64,000 bases of DNA. Source: Ramlibacter albus (GTDB lineage: Bacteria; Pseudomonadota; Gammaproteobacteria; Burkholderiales; Burkholderiaceae_C). The stretch spans positions 124,001 through 188,000 of the forward strand of contig NZ_JACORU010000008.1 in NCBI RefSeq assembly GCF_014297445.1. The letters are read 5' to 3'. Below, one piece after another: positions 63,679 to 64,000 of the stretch (the stretch's first letter is position 1; each line of letters begins with the position of its first letter). Below the pieces are notes generated by a model. The model did no database searches. It was not told where the DNA came from and worked only from the letters and a program-made list of their open reading frames with translations. The position numbers and the translations under genes were made by a program.

Positions 63679-64000
63679 TCATGCGCGGATGAAGTCCTTC
63701 AGCGCCTGCAGGGTCTGGTCCGGCGCCTCGGTCATCTGGTGGTGGCCGACGGGCATGCGCACGACCTGCAGGCGCTTGCCCGCGGCGCGCGCGCGCTCGA
63801 TGAGCGGTTCGGCCGCTTTGGGCGTCGTCATCTGGTCCACGCCGCCCAGCACGAAGAGGATGGGGCAGGTCACCTGCTCGATCGCCTTCTCCGCGTTGGC
63901 GTAGCTGTCGCAGGCCTTGAAGCCGCGGTGGAACACGTTGACCTTCGCGTTGCTGCGCAGCACGCGCCGGTTCAGCGCCTTGCCCGCGCCCCACACCCAC
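63679..64000 (-). CDS. Alpha/beta hydrolase, C-terminal part (gene continues beyond window)
   Basis: The last 107 codons of a gene whose start lies past base 64000. The visible part has CPILFVLGGVDQMTTPKAA with the acidic triad residue and MPVGHHQMTEAPDQ with the catalytic His, as in alpha/beta hydrolases. The nucleophile region is outside the window. It lies 37 bases upstream of DUF2157 on the same strand. Confidence 0.85.
   Translation of the reverse strand, partial: WVWGAGKALNRRVLRSNAKVNVFHRGFKACDSYANAEKAIEQVTCPILFVLGGVDQMTTPKAAEPLIERARAAGKRLQVVRMPVGHHQMTEAPDQTLQALKDFIRA

Overview
The window reads as a high-GC betaproteobacterial chromosome segment, most likely Burkholderiales, family Comamonadaceae (Ramlibacter/Variovorax-like). 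The evidence is gene order and protein character: gyrA-pheA-tyrA-aroA/cmk-rpsA-ihfB-lapA-lapB-rfaE-hldD on one strand, ompA-ubiG-gph-ssrA on the other, and glnA-ntrB-ntrC. Codon third positions are strongly G/C, which is why long antisense open frames are abundant; these were discarded as shadows. No rRNA, tRNA, insertion sequence, phage or CRISPR array was seen. The only RNA gene found is the one-piece tmRNA.

Layout. 0-4.3 kb: a LysR regulator, a secreted subtilisin carrying a DUF4214 tail, a small integral membrane protein and a ComEA-like periplasmic helix-hairpin-helix protein with a lysine-rich tail. 4.3-16.4 kb (minus strand): a housekeeping super-operon running gyrA, pheA, tyrA, aroA-cmk fusion, rpsA, ihfB, lapA, lapB, rfaE, hldD. 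It links DNA topology, aromatic amino acids, translation and LPS heptose supply, with start/stop overlaps and a perfect intrinsic-terminator-like hairpin inside the start of lapA. 16.6-19.2 kb (plus): OmpA-family lipoprotein, ubiG, gph and ssrA. 19.2-23.95 kb: small envelope and metabolic genes (pseudouridine synthase, hydrolase, beta-propeller, polysaccharide deacetylase, fatty acid hydroxylase).

23.9-44.6 kb (minus) is the main accessory region: an 18-gene Wzx/Wzy-type surface polysaccharide locus. In transcription order it holds a LegC-type aminotransferase, the initiating sugar-phosphate transferase, an SDR epimerase/dehydratase, a GT2, the WbpG-HisH-HisF sugar amidotransferase set, a Zn-ADH/Gfo-Idh fusion oxidoreductase, a heparinase-fold protein without signal peptide, a GT4, wecB and wecC (UDP-ManNAcA supply), a VioA-like aminotransferase with a hexapeptide acyltransferase, a methyltransferase with a zinc ribbon, the flippase, the polymerase and a last GT2. 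The distal third (about 23.9-30.5 kb) is visibly lower in GC than the rest and looks like an exchanged cassette.

44.6-50.5 kb: glnA behind a sigma-54 type promoter, a small exported coiled-coil protein, ntrB and ntrC, then a PhyH-type oxygenase and divergent manC. 52-64 kb: xthA, a His-rich membrane protein, folA, thyA, a ccdAB toxin-antitoxin pair, an FAD oxidase, yihY, a Phd/PIN toxin-antitoxin pair, a cytochrome P450, and a DUF2157/DUF4401-GDYXXLXY membrane pair, ending in a truncated hydrolase.

Cross-cutting observation: several genes that head transcription units have a TATAAT-like hexamer only 6-9 bases before the start codon and no Shine-Dalgarno sequence. This suggests leaderless mRNAs, some starting with GTG or TTG.
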